Part shown: piece after piece, positions 1 through 9,819 of the stretch
How the letters are laid out: every line of letters starts with the position of its first letter
How positions within the stretch are numbered: position 1 is the first letter of the stretch
Position numbers and translations under genes: made by a program
Notes under the pieces: model-generated
What the model was told of the DNA's origin: nothing
The model's database searches: none
The model's input: the letters and a program-made list of their open reading frames with translations, nothing else
DNA from: Candidatus Peregrinibacteria bacterium
Lineage (GTDB): Bacteria > Patescibacteriota > Gracilibacteria > CAIRYL01 > GCA-016699755
Direction: 5' to 3'
Assembly: GCA_016699755.1 (NCBI GenBank)
Contig: CP065009.1
Coordinates: forward strand, 868,001-932,000
Length of the DNA stretch: 64,000 nucleotides

Positions 1-653
1 CCGGAGGAATAAATGAAGGACTTCGATACGCTATGAAAAAAACGGATGCTGAGTTTTTTCTCATCATCAATAACGATGTTTCATTTGAGGAAGATTTTTT
101 TGATATTCTGCTCCATGGAATGCAAGCACAGGAAATTCGAAGTCCCATTATATTTTATATGAATACAAATATTATTCAAAACACAGGCGGGAATATTTCC
201 CTTTTTTTGGGAGGAACACGAAACTGCAATAAAAACGTCCCACTCGAAAAGATAAAGGAGGGATCGCCAGATTTCTTGAGCGGCTGTTGTCTTCTCCTTT
301 CTCGAAAAACGATAGAAGAAGTTGGATATTTCGATGAAGACTATCACTCTTACTACGAAGATGTCGATTTTTCTGTTCGGGCAAAACGAAAAGGATACAA
401 ACTCAACACTCTTACAGGAGCAAAACTCTGGCACTACCACTCGGCTTCCACAGAAAATGTTCCCGAATACAAAATTCGCATGATTGCTCGAAACAGCATT
501 CTCTTTGCTCGAAAACAACTTTCTTTTCCAAGGAATGGACTATTTATTTTTTGTTCCATTCTTCGGGGCGCGTTGCAACACATTCCCAAAAAAAAACGAG
601 TTCCGTTTTGGCAAGGAGTCTCCGAAGGATTCTCATTTCGTTTTTCCAAATAG
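1..653 (+). CDS. Glycosyltransferase family 2, 5' end outside window
   Basis: The reading frame is open from base 3, before the first ATG at 33, and encodes GGINEGLRYA, the usual segment just ahead of the nucleotide-sugar site, so the true start lies upstream. What is visible is the C-terminal two-thirds of a GT-A fold: the metal site LIINND, then SGCCLLLSRKTIEEVGYFDE and the YEDVDFSVRAKRKGY stretch typical of rhamnosyltransferase-like GT2 enzymes. It probably transfers a sugar to a surface polysaccharide or lipid carrier at the cytoplasmic face. It ends 3 bp before the methyltransferase gene, so the two are likely co-transcribed. Acceptor and sugar cannot be told. Confidence 0.88.
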   Translation, partial: GGINEGLRYAMKKTDAEFFLIINNDVSFEEDFFDILLHGMQAQEIRSPIIFYMNTNIIQNTGGNISLFLGGTRNCNKNVPLEKIKEGSPDFLSGCCLLLSRKTIEEVGYFDEDYHSYYEDVDFSVRAKRKGYKLNTLTGAKLWHYHSASTENVPEYKIRMIARNSILFARKQLSFPRNGLFIFCSILRGALQHIPKKKRVPFWQGVSEGFSFRFSK

Positions 654-656
654 GAG

Positions 657-1358
657 ATGTTTGATACTTTTCAGCGCTACTTATTTCCGGTGCAATATAT
701 TAAAACAAGAATCATGCGCCCTCCCCTCCCCGTACCTATTCTTGAGGTGGGACCAAATGGTCCTGGTCTTTTTCGCTGTTTCCAAAATTCTGACATCTCC
801 CTCACAACACTCGATATTACAGATGCTCATGCAGGGGAAAAAAAAGAATATCCTGAAATTAACTTTATCACTTATGATGGAGAAAAAATGCCGTTTCCCA
901 GTGACGCATTTGAAATAGTGCTTTGTATTGATGTTCTTGAACACATTCCACCAGAAAAACGGAATCATTTTTTGGGCGAACTTTTTCGAGTATCTCGTAA
1001 AACAATTTTCCTTTCGTTTCCAGTCTCCACCTCACGTGCCCCCGAAAAGGTGCTCCAGAAAATCTTCTTTAATCGCTTTTCCTTTTTACGGGAGCACGAA
1101 AATTTTGGACTTCCTGAACTTTCAGAAATACATTCCCTCGTAGAAAAAAATACCGATTGGAAAAGAGTAAAAACTGAAGGAACAATAAACCGATGGCTGT
1201 GGATTCCCGTAAAACTCTTTTCTTCTCTTCTTCATCAAATACTCAAAAAGAAGAAACAGGGAATTCGACGAACATTTTCATTGCATCAAAAAAGCCTCGG
1301 AAAATTGCTACGATTCGGCACATGCTACTCTTATACTCTTCTTCTCGAAAAAAAATGA
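657..1358 (+). CDS. Class I SAM-dependent methyltransferase
   Basis: The 233-residue protein has the Methyltransf_11-type order: a glycine-containing motif I (LEVGPNGPGLF, about residues 29-39), an acidic motif II ending in LDITDAH, the PFPSDAFEIVLCIDVLEHI motif near residues 78-96, then a strand with FRVSRKTIFLSFP. Such enzymes methylate sugars, lipids or small molecules. The position between glycosyltransferases suggests O-methylation of a surface glycan, but the substrate is inference. AGGAG lies directly before the ATG. The stop overlaps the start of the next gene (ATGA at 1355-1358). Confidence 0.82.
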   Translation: MFDTFQRYLFPVQYIKTRIMRPPLPVPILEVGPNGPGLFRCFQNSDISLTTLDITDAHAGEKKEYPEINFITYDGEKMPFPSDAFEIVLCIDVLEHIPPEKRNHFLGELFRVSRKTIFLSFPVSTSRAPEKVLQKIFFNRFSFLREHENFGLPELSEIHSLVEKNTDWKRVKTEGTINRWLWIPVKLFSSLLHQILKKKKQGIRRTFSLHQKSLGKLLRFGTCYSYTLLLEKK

Positions 1359-2167
1359 AAAATGGTATCTCCGCATATCTCGTGGCATATCATGAAGAAA
1401 AAGTCATAGAGCGATGTCTCAAGAGTCTTGTCGGAGCAGTTGATGAGATTATTGTTATTCACGATGGTCCCTGCCGAGATAACACCATAAAAATTGCCCA
1501 AAAATATACGAAAAACGTATACGAAGGAGAGCGACGAGGAATGACCGAACTCCATCGCATTGATGCCCTTCAGAAATGCTATTTTCCTTGGGTGCTTCAA
1601 ATGGACGCAGATGAATTTCTTTCTGAAGAATTGCGAAAAGCACTCTCTAGTCTCACTCAAGAAGATGATATAAATGCTTATGGATTTCTCTGGAAAATTT
1701 GGAATGGAAAAGAATATCTCACGAACTCTTTTCCTTTTAAAACCGTTCTCTTTCGCAAAGAACAGATGGGATACATCGCCTGTCCTCACAAAAACCCATT
1801 CGTTCGCGGAACAACAAAAAATATCCCGCTTCCCCTTGAGCATCAGCCAAGTTTCAATAATTATACGCTTCGCATATTCCAAAAAAAATGGCGCCCATGG
1901 ATAAAAGTGCACGCCACTTTTTTGACGAATGGTGATTTTCCGGCGTTTCAAACCTCCTCGAAAGAGCTTGAAGTATTCCAAAAAAAACAATGGCGAATAC
2001 GGAAATATGCGCATCCAATCCTCGCACCAGTTTGGTTTTGCTATGCTTTTTTGAAATCACTCTCTGCTGGATTTTATAAAAACCCAAAGGTATGGCACAT
2101 CCCTATTCTTCAGGGAATGTATGGTTTTTTCCTTTGTCTTGAAATATGGAAAAACAGGAGAAACTAG
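1355..2167 (+). CDS. Glycosyltransferase family 2, WaaE/KdtX-like
   Basis: I chose the ATG at 1355 because it overlaps the previous stop and the protein then begins directly with the GT2 fold (MKNGISAYLVAYHEE); a longer open frame upstream would lie inside the methyltransferase. The 270 residues show HDGPCRDNT (about 36-44) and the LQMDADEFLS metal site (DADE at 84-87), the pattern of small GT2 enzymes that add a glucose-type residue to lipooligosaccharide cores. There is no clear membrane anchor apart from hydrophobic C-terminal stretches. It overlaps the next gene by 22 bp. Confidence 0.85.
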   Translation: MKNGISAYLVAYHEEKVIERCLKSLVGAVDEIIVIHDGPCRDNTIKIAQKYTKNVYEGERRGMTELHRIDALQKCYFPWVLQMDADEFLSEELRKALSSLTQEDDINAYGFLWKIWNGKEYLTNSFPFKTVLFRKEQMGYIACPHKNPFVRGTTKNIPLPLEHQPSFNNYTLRIFQKKWRPWIKVHATFLTNGDFPAFQTSSKELEVFQKKQWRIRKYAHPILAPVWFCYAFLKSLSAGFYKNPKVWHIPILQGMYGFFLCLEIWKNRRN

Positions 2168-3129
2168 ATTTTTCCATTATTATTCCGGCATATAACGAAG
2201 CAAAAAACCTACCACGATTATTTGCAAGTATCTCTCACATCGATTATCCGAAGGAAAAATTGGAAATTGTTGTCGTAGATGATGCCTCACAAGATGAAAC
2301 GCTGAAACTCAAGAAAAAATATGAGTCGATTCATTTTATTCAGCACAAAGAAAATAGAGGGCGGTTTGCCACCAGAAAAACAGGAGCTCTCACAGCAAAA
2401 GGAAAGTGGATTCTTTTTCTTGATGCCCGAACCATCCCCTTTCCTGATATTCTAAAAAACATCTCTAAATTGCCGTATGATATTATTTTGGGTCACAGCC
2501 TTCCCCAAGAAAAAGAAACAATTTTTGAAATTTTGTTTCGAGCAATTCGAGAAAAATTTTTCTCTCGTTTTTATAGAGAAAAAGAAGGAATAATTCTTTT
2601 GACAACAGAAAATTTTGATTCCTATCCCAAAGGAACAACTCTGCTTTGCGTTCGAAAAGAAGTATTCATAAAAGCATATACTGTTCTCGATGAAAAAGAT
2701 TTTGGAAAAGATTCATCCGATGATACCAAGGTTCTTCGATTCCTAGTGGGACTTGGGAATATGGCAATATGTCCAACTGTTCGTGTGATAAGCTACGGAA
2801 GGAATAATTTTTTTCAAAGTGCTCTTCATCTTTTTTTGCGAGGAGCAAAGTTTTTCGACTACTACGGAACGAGAGAGAAAAAGAATTTTTGGCTTGTCCT
2901 CATCATTCCAGTTATCTTGGGCACTATGCTTATCACTTTTCTTTGGGCTTTTCCAAAAATCGGACTTCTTCTTTTTGGAGCCACGTGGATTCTTCTCTCC
3001 TTCTGGCTTTCGGGAATGCAGAAGAGGTTCCTTCCTATTTTTCTTATGCTCCCTATTGTGACAACGCTCTTTTATCTCGGTATAATACGAGGAATTCTTT
3101 TGAAGATATTCGCAACAGAAAGAAAATGA
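2146..3129 (+). CDS. Membrane-anchored GT2 glycosyltransferase
   Basis: The 327-residue protein has an N-terminal GT-A domain (IIIPAYNEAKNL at 11-22, VVVDDASQDET at 42-52) and two to three C-terminal membrane helices (about residues 245-320). Where most relatives carry DxD the sequence is FLDART (91-96), so the second metal-binding Asp appears to be Arg. It likely makes or extends a glycan on a lipid carrier at the inner face of the membrane. It is the fourth gene of the surface-glycan operon. Confidence 0.82.
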   Translation: MEKQEKLDFSIIIPAYNEAKNLPRLFASISHIDYPKEKLEIVVVDDASQDETLKLKKKYESIHFIQHKENRGRFATRKTGALTAKGKWILFLDARTIPFPDILKNISKLPYDIILGHSLPQEKETIFEILFRAIREKFFSRFYREKEGIILLTTENFDSYPKGTTLLCVRKEVFIKAYTVLDEKDFGKDSSDDTKVLRFLVGLGNMAICPTVRVISYGRNNFFQSALHLFLRGAKFFDYYGTREKKNFWLVLIIPVILGTMLITFLWAFPKIGLLLFGATWILLSFWLSGMQKRFLPIFLMLPIVTTLFYLGIIRGILLKIFATERK

Positions 3130-3208
3130 ACCATTTTCAAAGAAGCTGTACACTGACTTTTGATATTTGTGAGTTAAAAATGATTAAAAAGATCATTCGC
3201 CCCACATC

Positions 3209-4144
3209 ATGAAGTGGAACCAGAAAAATATTATCATCGGGATATTTCTTGCTTTCTTTTTTCTCTTTTCAGGAATATTCCTCACAAAAAGCGAAGGAAC
3301 ACTTGAAAGGCTAGAGGAAATTCCTCTTTCTATTTTTGGGATATTGGCACTCATTGTCGTTATTGGACTTTTTTTGAACGGGCTCTTTCTTTCACTTGTC
3401 GCAAAACCATTTGGCATTTATATTCCTCGTGCCTTCCTTCTTTCTTGCGCCGCTTCACTTCTCAATATGATTACTCCATTTCGAGGAGGTGCTGTTTTTC
3501 GAGCATGGTATCTCAAAAGCACCCTTGGAATGAAATATAAAGATTTTGTCATCAGCCTTTTTGGAAACTACCTCATTGTCTTTCTCACTTCCTCTGGAGT
3601 GGCACTATGTCTGCTCTTTTTTATTCAGATGAAAAAGACTGAGTTCTTTTTTCCTCTTGCTCTATTTTTCAGTATTCTTTTTCTTGGGTGTATCAGTATA
3701 CTCCTCTTTCCAAGACCAACATTACGAAAAGGATTTTTTGCTCACAAATGGAATAATGTTGTACAAGGCTGGAACCTCATTAGATCATCCCGATTACTTG
3801 TATCAGAACTCATTGTTATTGCCCTTGGAAATCTGCTTCTTGAAGCCATTGGAATTATGGTTATTTTTCATGGACTGAGAGAATCGATTGACGCAATCTC
3901 TGCTCTTTTTATTGCCGCATTTTTGGTGGTAGGAATTTTTATCAATATCACTCCTGGTTCTCTCGGAATTTCAGAGTCACTCACAGTTTTTGCAGGAATT
4001 CTCCTTGGAATTTCACCAGAGATTATACTCCTCGGAACACTATTGCGACGTGGTATTGGAATAATAACCATTCTCTTTTTGGGAATTCCTGCAAAATTCC
4101 TTCTTTTGTATTCCCACTCCCCCCTTGAAAAACAAGAAATATAA
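3209..4144 (+). CDS. LPG synthase TM-domain/UPF0104 family membrane protein (flippase-like)
   Basis: This 311-residue polytopic protein has about eight hydrophobic segments. The conserved centre NMITPFRGGAVFRAWYLK (about 88-105) and the later GIFINITPGSLGISES are typical of the lysylphosphatidylglycerol synthase transmembrane family (PF03706), whose members flip or present lipids. The catalytic MprF domain is absent, as in most stand-alone members. In this glycan cluster it may move a lipid-linked intermediate; that is inference. About 80 bp separate it from the preceding gene. Its 3' end overlaps the next gene by 20 bp. Confidence 0.75.
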   Translation: MKWNQKNIIIGIFLAFFFLFSGIFLTKSEGTLERLEEIPLSIFGILALIVVIGLFLNGLFLSLVAKPFGIYIPRAFLLSCAASLLNMITPFRGGAVFRAWYLKSTLGMKYKDFVISLFGNYLIVFLTSSGVALCLLFFIQMKKTEFFFPLALFFSILFLGCISILLFPRPTLRKGFFAHKWNNVVQGWNLIRSSRLLVSELIVIALGNLLLEAIGIMVIFHGLRESIDAISALFIAAFLVVGIFINITPGSLGISESLTVFAGILLGISPEIILLGTLLRRGIGIITILFLGIPAKFLLLYSHSPLEKQEI

Positions 4145-5687
4145 CAATTTTCAGCGCCTTCTTTTGGTGTGTATTTGGACATCCCTTGTTGTTCAAGGAC
4201 TTTTTTTTGTGTTCTTCATAAAAGAAGCGGTTACACCAGATGAGAACTATCATCTCTCGCTCATTGAACTTCACGCACACTCATGGAAAATGTACCCCTC
4301 GCATGTTCCAGAAACCGAAGTACATGGAGCGATAGAGGGTACTCCATACTTCTACCACCTCTTTATGGGAAAACTTTTCCATCTTCTTCCTCAAGGTATT
4401 CCTCTCCGAATTTTAGTAAAGATGATAGGATTCCTCTTTTCTCTTGGAACGATTTTCTTTGCATGGCGCACGTTTGAACATGTCGCGGGAAAAGGATACA
4501 TAAACATTCTCGCTCTTGGAATCTCATCGCACCTCCTCGGATACATCTATTTAACGGGATCGGTAAGCTACGATATTTTTGCGAACTTTTTCGCCTCTGG
4601 AAGTATTTTTCTCTTTGTTGTTTTTTTGCAACAAAAAGATACTAAATCATTTCTACTCTGTATTGGATTTCTGGCACTCGGTTCCATAAGCAAAATCACC
4701 ATACTTCCACTTGCAGGAATTCTTGGAATTTTGATGTTTGTTGCCGGAAGAAAACAAATATTTCAAAAACAATTTTGGGCGCCCCTCTTTGTAAAAAAAA
4801 TGGGATATTTTCTTTTGCTCAGCACCGTGGTTCCAGTGTTCCTTGGAATCTACCTTTACGGAGGAAACCTTTTTCAATATCACCGATTACTTCCGACCTG
4901 CGAGCAAGTACTCTCAAGAGAGGTGTGTCAAAAAAACCCTTTTGTCAAACGGGATGAACGATTTGGAAAAGAACAAGAAAATATTCAAAACTCCTACGCC
5001 TACACGCCAATGAGCTATGGACTTGAATGGGCTTCGCTGATGAATCAAAAAATCACGGGAATAGAGGTCTATCAAAAAATCTGTCATACCAAAAATGCTG
5101 ATTCTTGCTCGTTAGCTCCTGAAGAGTATTTTTGGTGGAGAGAACATATTTATCCTCCGAAATGGTTTCAGAATATAACAATAGTTCTTGTCGTGATTTC
5201 GTTTTTTTGTGCGACTCTCTTGGGAGCCACTTCTTTTTTTAAAATTCCGCTCTTCTCATATATGCCAAAGAAAATTCCTTGGAAATCTCTACTCACACTT
5301 ACTATTATTACGATTTTTTATGCGACAACTATTCTGTGGGTGAACTATCATGCATACCTTCTTTCAGGAAGAACAAATACAGCACTTCACGGACGATACC
5401 TTTTTCCTGTTCTTCCAATACTGTGTTTTTTGGGAGTCTATTTTTTTCTTATTTTTCTTCCAGAGCGATTACAAGCGGTAACAACAGTATTCCTTTTTTC
5501 TCTCTTTTTTTGGGGATCGCTCCCCACTCTCCTACTCCATTCAGAGAGCAAATATATCACGACATTTGAAGAAGGACTCCTTCCCGATGGACCGTGCAAT
5601 GCGCAATCTCCATACTGTGGACCGCTCAATCCAGATCAGTGGGAATATTGCCCTTCAGAACGCGCATGGAAATGTATTGACAAATAA
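4125..5687 (+). CDS. DUF2142-like polytopic membrane protein, probable GT-C
   Basis: The 520-residue protein has about ten transmembrane segments. The first extracytoplasmic loop carries TPDENYHLSLIELHAHSW (about 38-55); a PxDExxH motif after TM1 is the hallmark of DUF2142 and resembles the acidic catalytic loop of GT-C glycosyltransferases. Near the C-terminus there are four Cys in a soluble tail (PCNAQSPYCGPLN and later), probably extracytoplasmic. It likely glycosylates an exported acceptor from a polyprenyl-linked sugar. Reaction and substrate are inference. Confidence 0.65.
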   Translation: MKNKKYNNFQRLLLVCIWTSLVVQGLFFVFFIKEAVTPDENYHLSLIELHAHSWKMYPSHVPETEVHGAIEGTPYFYHLFMGKLFHLLPQGIPLRILVKMIGFLFSLGTIFFAWRTFEHVAGKGYINILALGISSHLLGYIYLTGSVSYDIFANFFASGSIFLFVVFLQQKDTKSFLLCIGFLALGSISKITILPLAGILGILMFVAGRKQIFQKQFWAPLFVKKMGYFLLLSTVVPVFLGIYLYGGNLFQYHRLLPTCEQVLSREVCQKNPFVKRDERFGKEQENIQNSYAYTPMSYGLEWASLMNQKITGIEVYQKICHTKNADSCSLAPEEYFWWREHIYPPKWFQNITIVLVVISFFCATLLGATSFFKIPLFSYMPKKIPWKSLLTLTIITIFYATTILWVNYHAYLLSGRTNTALHGRYLFPVLPILCFLGVYFFLIFLPERLQAVTTVFLFSLFFWGSLPTLLLHSESKYITTFEEGLLPDGPCNAQSPYCGPLNPDQWEYCPSERAWKCIDK

Positions 5688-5692
5688 GAGGG

Positions 5693-7222
5693 CTATTTCC
5701 GATTCCAATTCCGGACAAGAATACCAAGAAGAATAGCACAAAGGAGAATAACAGAGGTGGGAATAACACCGTACTCCAAAAGAGCATCGGTTTCATACCC
5801 TTTGTAATTTCTTCCGAAATCAACAAAAGCACTCTGCACCACAAGCCCCCCTAAAATAGTAGGAATAAAGAAGAGAAGGAGAAAAGAAAACCATTTTCCC
5901 AGTGGATATTTTGCATGTGCATTTACAAATGAACGAATATTTTCCGCCCCATATCCCCATGCCAAAACAAGAACTTCTGTAAACCCAACAGCAAAAATTC
6001 CATATTGAACAATAAAATGATCAACAATTCCCAAAAGGTAGAGACCATTTCCAAACGCAAAAGGAAGAGAAAGGAAAAAAAGAAGGGTACAAACAATAAG
6101 CACAAGAGTGGAGTAATCTCTTTTTGGAAAATAATCCACCACGGTAGAAACAACTGCTTGCACCAAAGAGATCGCGGACGTAAGTGCCAGAGAAAGAATA
6201 GTGAGGAAGAAGAGAATCGCCAAAATATTCCCCGCACCAGATGGAAGGAGAGTGAGGGCTTTTGGAAAGATAATGAAGGCAAGTTCTGGACCACCCTTAA
6301 CGACCTCTGTCACCGCAACCCCCTCTTCTCCCGCCATATATCCAAGAGTAGAAAAAATAGCAATACCCGCAACAAAGGCGATAAAAGTATCTCCCAAAAC
6401 CACAAGAAATGCGGATTTTACGAGATCTGCTTTTTTCTGGAAAAGTGCGCCATACGCAAACATTACTCCAAACCCAAGCGTAAGAGTAAAAAAGACCTGT
6501 GCAGCAGAGGCAATCCAGATGTCAGTATGCAAAAGCTGCTCCCATTTTGGAACAAAAAAGTATAAAAGTCCTTCTCCGGCATTTTCAAGAAAAACACCGT
6601 TGATTGCGAGAATACCAAGACAAAAAAGTGGAAGAGGCGTAAGAATAAGAACTGAACGAGAAATCGATTTCATGCCCAAAAAGAGAATGAAATAGACAAA
6701 AATCCACACGAGTAGAAGCCCAACAGCAATATGAAGAACTATGTCCCCCCACTCTTCAATACCCGAAGAACGGTGTAAAACGGTTTCGTAAAAAAATCGC
6801 TCTGTATCCGCTCCCCATGCGAGCGTTGGAGAGGAGATAAGATAGTTTACCGACCAACTCATGATAACCGAGTAATAGCTCATTACTCCTGCTGCAGAAA
6901 GCACCGCCCAAAAACCGAGAAATCGAAATGTTCCGCGTTTATCTGCTTTAGCAAGTGCCTCTGGTGCCGCTTTTCCCGTTTCTTGCCCTACTGCACTTTC
7001 CATAAGAAGAATAGGAAACCCAATAAGTGCAAGACAAACGAGGTATGCCACAAAAAATGCGGCTCCTCCGTACTCGTATGCCATATACGGAAAACGCCAC
7101 ACATTCCCAAGTCCTGCGGCAGAACCAATGGCCGCCAAAACAAATATTTTCCAGCTCGGCCAAGAGGAGAGCATTTTTGAGGTCGTCATAAAAGCAAACA
7201 AAAACAATCTGTTGTATGCCAT
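5693..7222 (-). CDS. Neurotransmitter:sodium symporter family transporter
   Basis: This is a full-length member of the NSS/SNF family at 509 residues with 11-12 membrane helices. TM1 holds the unwound substrate/sodium site segment AAIGSAAGLGNVWRFPYM (about 31-48), the strongest family signature, followed by EYGGAAFFVAYLVCLALIGFPILLMESAVGQ features in TM2. Relatives such as LeuT co-import amino acids with Na+. An alternative start is the ATG at 7189 (MTTSKMLSSW). It is the only minus-strand gene in this part of the window and converges with the glycan operon, leaving only 5 bp. Confidence 0.9.
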   Translation of the reverse strand: MAYNRLFLFAFMTTSKMLSSWPSWKIFVLAAIGSAAGLGNVWRFPYMAYEYGGAAFFVAYLVCLALIGFPILLMESAVGQETGKAAPEALAKADKRGTFRFLGFWAVLSAAGVMSYYSVIMSWSVNYLISSPTLAWGADTERFFYETVLHRSSGIEEWGDIVLHIAVGLLLVWIFVYFILFLGMKSISRSVLILTPLPLFCLGILAINGVFLENAGEGLLYFFVPKWEQLLHTDIWIASAAQVFFTLTLGFGVMFAYGALFQKKADLVKSAFLVVLGDTFIAFVAGIAIFSTLGYMAGEEGVAVTEVVKGGPELAFIIFPKALTLLPSGAGNILAILFFLTILSLALTSAISLVQAVVSTVVDYFPKRDYSTLVLIVCTLLFFLSLPFAFGNGLYLLGIVDHFIVQYGIFAVGFTEVLVLAWGYGAENIRSFVNAHAKYPLGKWFSFLLLFFIPTILGGLVVQSAFVDFGRNYKGYETDALLEYGVIPTSVILLCAILLGILVRNWNRK

Positions 7223-7304
7223 ACATTCCGGTTTTCATCCACTTTTTTTTCGTGCGCTTTCCTAAAAAATGTGGGATACTGGCGTTACTTTTTTACAGAA
7301 TTGA

Positions 7305-7943
7305 ATGTATACCGGACTCATTTCTCAGTATTTCGGACAGAATGGAAAACACACACAGCATGTCTCACTTCTTGTTCCAACGGTCATTGACAAAACTCCT
7401 ACCGGAGAACGAGTTTATGATATTTATTCTCGTCTCCTCGAAGATCGCATTATTTTTCTCGGAAGTGCGATTAATGATGCCGTAGCAAATACGGTTATTG
7501 CCCAGCTCCTCTTTCTAGAGAAAAAGGATCCAAAGAAAGATATTACCCTCTACATTAATTCTCCTGGAGGAAGTGTTTCCGCAACACTTGCCATGATCGA
7601 CACTATGGATGTTATTAAGCCAGATGTTTCCACAGTTTGTGTTGGAATCTCCGCAAGTGGCGGTGCACTCACGCTCGTTTGTGGAACCAAGGGAAAGCGT
7701 TTTGCTCTTCCTCATTCGGAAGTTATGATTCATCAACCGCTTGGAGGCGCAGAAGGTCAAGCAACAGATATCGCCATTGCTGCAAGTCACATTATTAAAA
7801 CAAAGGACCTTCTAAATGAAATGATTGCTGAGCGCACTGGTCAAAAATTAGACAAGGTTAAAAATGATACAGAGCGTGACTATTTTATGAATGCAGAAGA
7901 GGCAAAAAAATACGGTATTGTCGATGAAGTTATCGGAAAATAA
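7305..7943 (+). CDS. clpP: ATP-dependent Clp protease proteolytic subunit
   Basis: This 212-residue serine peptidase has the complete triad: Ser118 (GISASGGA), His143 (MIHQP) and Asp192 (TERDYFMNAEEA). INSPGGSVSATLAM (84-97) forms the oxyanion-hole region. ClpP assembles into a tetradecamer that degrades proteins fed in by ClpX-type ATPases. The residue after the catalytic Ser is Gly, where most ClpPs have Met (AASMGA). No clp ATPase gene is adjacent. The start at 7305 gives the usual ClpP length. Confidence 0.95.
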   Translation: MYTGLISQYFGQNGKHTQHVSLLVPTVIDKTPTGERVYDIYSRLLEDRIIFLGSAINDAVANTVIAQLLFLEKKDPKKDITLYINSPGGSVSATLAMIDTMDVIKPDVSTVCVGISASGGALTLVCGTKGKRFALPHSEVMIHQPLGGAEGQATDIAIAASHIIKTKDLLNEMIAERTGQKLDKVKNDTERDYFMNAEEAKKYGIVDEVIGK

Positions 7944-8049
7944 TACCGTTTGATTTTTTATCATGCCACTTCTTGAATCTTCCCAAATAAATATGGGAGA
8001 GTGAAAGTCGGTGTGAGATATTCTTTTTTTCCTCTTTTTCTTTGGGATC

Positions 8050-9729
8050 ATGAAATCATTCACAATTGCCTTTCTCTCCTTCTTTTTGCTGAATCCAATT
8101 GCTATTGGATTTTCCGATACCGAGCAACCCTCTGTTATTCGACTATTAGAAGCAAATATTTTTCCAGATGAGGAATATTTTCATCCTAATGAATCTTGTA
8201 AAAGATCAGATTTTGTCGTTTGGGCACTCAAAAATATTGGAGAAGATGTTTCGGGGGGACATTTTTTAGAACCTTTTGCTGATGTTGCTCCTTCACAAAA
8301 CTTTTCTCCTTTTGTAGGAAAAGCTTGGCAAATGGGGATTGTTGAGACGAAGAAACTCTTTTGGCCATCTCGTGGAATTCAAAAAATTGATGCGCTCTCC
8401 ATGGCACTCCAACTAGAAGGAATAAATATTCCTCGCGGTGGATTTTCGCTCGAATACAAAGACCTTCCCAAAGAGAGTTTTCAACAAGGAGTTATTGCCA
8501 AAGCACTTGAAATGGGCATTACACGAGACGAAACAAAAACAACGTTTGGCACAAAAAAACAATTAAGTCGATTGGAATGCGCACAAATTCTTGATGCTGT
8601 TCGTCTTTCTCGAAGCTCAGAACACCCTCTTCATATTCAAATCAAAACGAAAAAAAGTGAATCAGATATTCCTCATGGTGATGTGCTCTCTGAAGTTTTG
8701 CAGGCACTCACTACACAATATCTTCGCGCAGAAACCTTGAACGAAGACGGACTCATGGAAAGTGCCATTCGTGAGATGGTGAACACTGTCGGAGATCCCT
8801 ACACGGTATACTACAATGAAGAAGAGGTGCGACAATTTCTTACGAGTGTTGGAGAAAGTAATGAATTTGGTATTGGTGCACAGGTCGATCTCAATAAAGA
8901 AAATCAACTTGAAATCATAAAGCCTCTCCGCAATAGCCCCGCAGAAAAAGCAGGTCTTCAACCAGGAGATATTGTTTTACGAGTAAACGATGTCGATGTT
9001 ACCGGAATGCTCCTCGAAGAATCTGTAAAGCTCATTAAGGGAGAAGACGGAACGGATGTTTTTCTCACTATTCTTCGAGGAAAGCGAGAAAAAAAAATAA
9101 CAGTAACTCGTGGAACAATTACACCAGAATCCATTTTTGCCAAACCATATGGAGAATATCTTCTTATAGAAATGAGCTTTTTTGGGAAAGATACTGTTTC
9201 CAAATTTCAACAAGTAATAGAACAATATCCAAAACTTGCAGAACAAGGAATTCTTCTCGATTTGCGAAACAACCCTGGTGGCTTTCTCGATACTGCTATT
9301 AATCTGTTAGCACTTCTTCTTCCTCCAGATTCTGTGGCCGTTAAAACAAAGGGGCGAGACATTTTTCACACAGAAACCGTCCGAGGACCAGGAACATACT
9401 CATCATTCCCTCTCATAATTCTGGTAAACGAAAGGTCGGCATCGGCGAGTGAAATTGTAGCAGGAGCTATTCAAGATCATAAACGAGGATCTATTGTGGG
9501 AAACACCACTTTTGGAAAAGGAACCGCACAAAATCTTCTTCAATTTAGTGATGGTTCTGCCCTTAAAATGACGATTGCTGAATGGCTTACCCCAAATGAC
9601 AGAAGCATTCAGGGAATAGGAATTACCCCCGATTTTCCATTTATCGAAAAAGGAAGTGATACAGCAATTTTGGATTTTGCTTCTCGACTTATTCGACGAA
9701 ACCAATGGAAACCGAGCGAAAAGGAATAA
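8050..9729 (+). CDS. C-terminal processing peptidase (S41) with N-terminal SLH-like repeats
   Basis: The 559 residues run: signal peptide (1-21), two to three SLH-like repeats (about 30-190, for example KRSDFVVWALKNIG and QLSRLECAQILDAVRL), helical linker, PDZ domain (about 270-350, AEKAGLQPGDIVLRVNDVDV) and S41 protease domain (about 360-535). Catalytic Ser465 (ERSASASEI) and Lys490 (TFGKG) are spaced by 25 residues as in CtpA/Tsp. It is expected to clip exported proteins near their C-termini outside the membrane. The SLH part may hold it on the cell surface. It lies in its own unit after clpP. Confidence 0.92.
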   Translation: MKSFTIAFLSFFLLNPIAIGFSDTEQPSVIRLLEANIFPDEEYFHPNESCKRSDFVVWALKNIGEDVSGGHFLEPFADVAPSQNFSPFVGKAWQMGIVETKKLFWPSRGIQKIDALSMALQLEGINIPRGGFSLEYKDLPKESFQQGVIAKALEMGITRDETKTTFGTKKQLSRLECAQILDAVRLSRSSEHPLHIQIKTKKSESDIPHGDVLSEVLQALTTQYLRAETLNEDGLMESAIREMVNTVGDPYTVYYNEEEVRQFLTSVGESNEFGIGAQVDLNKENQLEIIKPLRNSPAEKAGLQPGDIVLRVNDVDVTGMLLEESVKLIKGEDGTDVFLTILRGKREKKITVTRGTITPESIFAKPYGEYLLIEMSFFGKDTVSKFQQVIEQYPKLAEQGILLDLRNNPGGFLDTAINLLALLLPPDSVAVKTKGRDIFHTETVRGPGTYSSFPLIILVNERSASASEIVAGAIQDHKRGSIVGNTTFGKGTAQNLLQFSDGSALKMTIAEWLTPNDRSIQGIGITPDFPFIEKGSDTAILDFASRLIRRNQWKPSEKE

Positions 9730-9819
9730 TTCCCGCAACTTCTCATTTTTATATTGGAGAATACCAGTGGTCTTAAAAAACATCTCCGCGAAATAATCCT
9801 TTTATTATTCCGCATTCGT

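Noticed and set aside
6005..6695. Two long basic plus-strand frames inside the symporter gene
   Set aside because: Antisense to a full-length, well-conserved transporter; composition is that of reverse-complemented membrane-protein codons.
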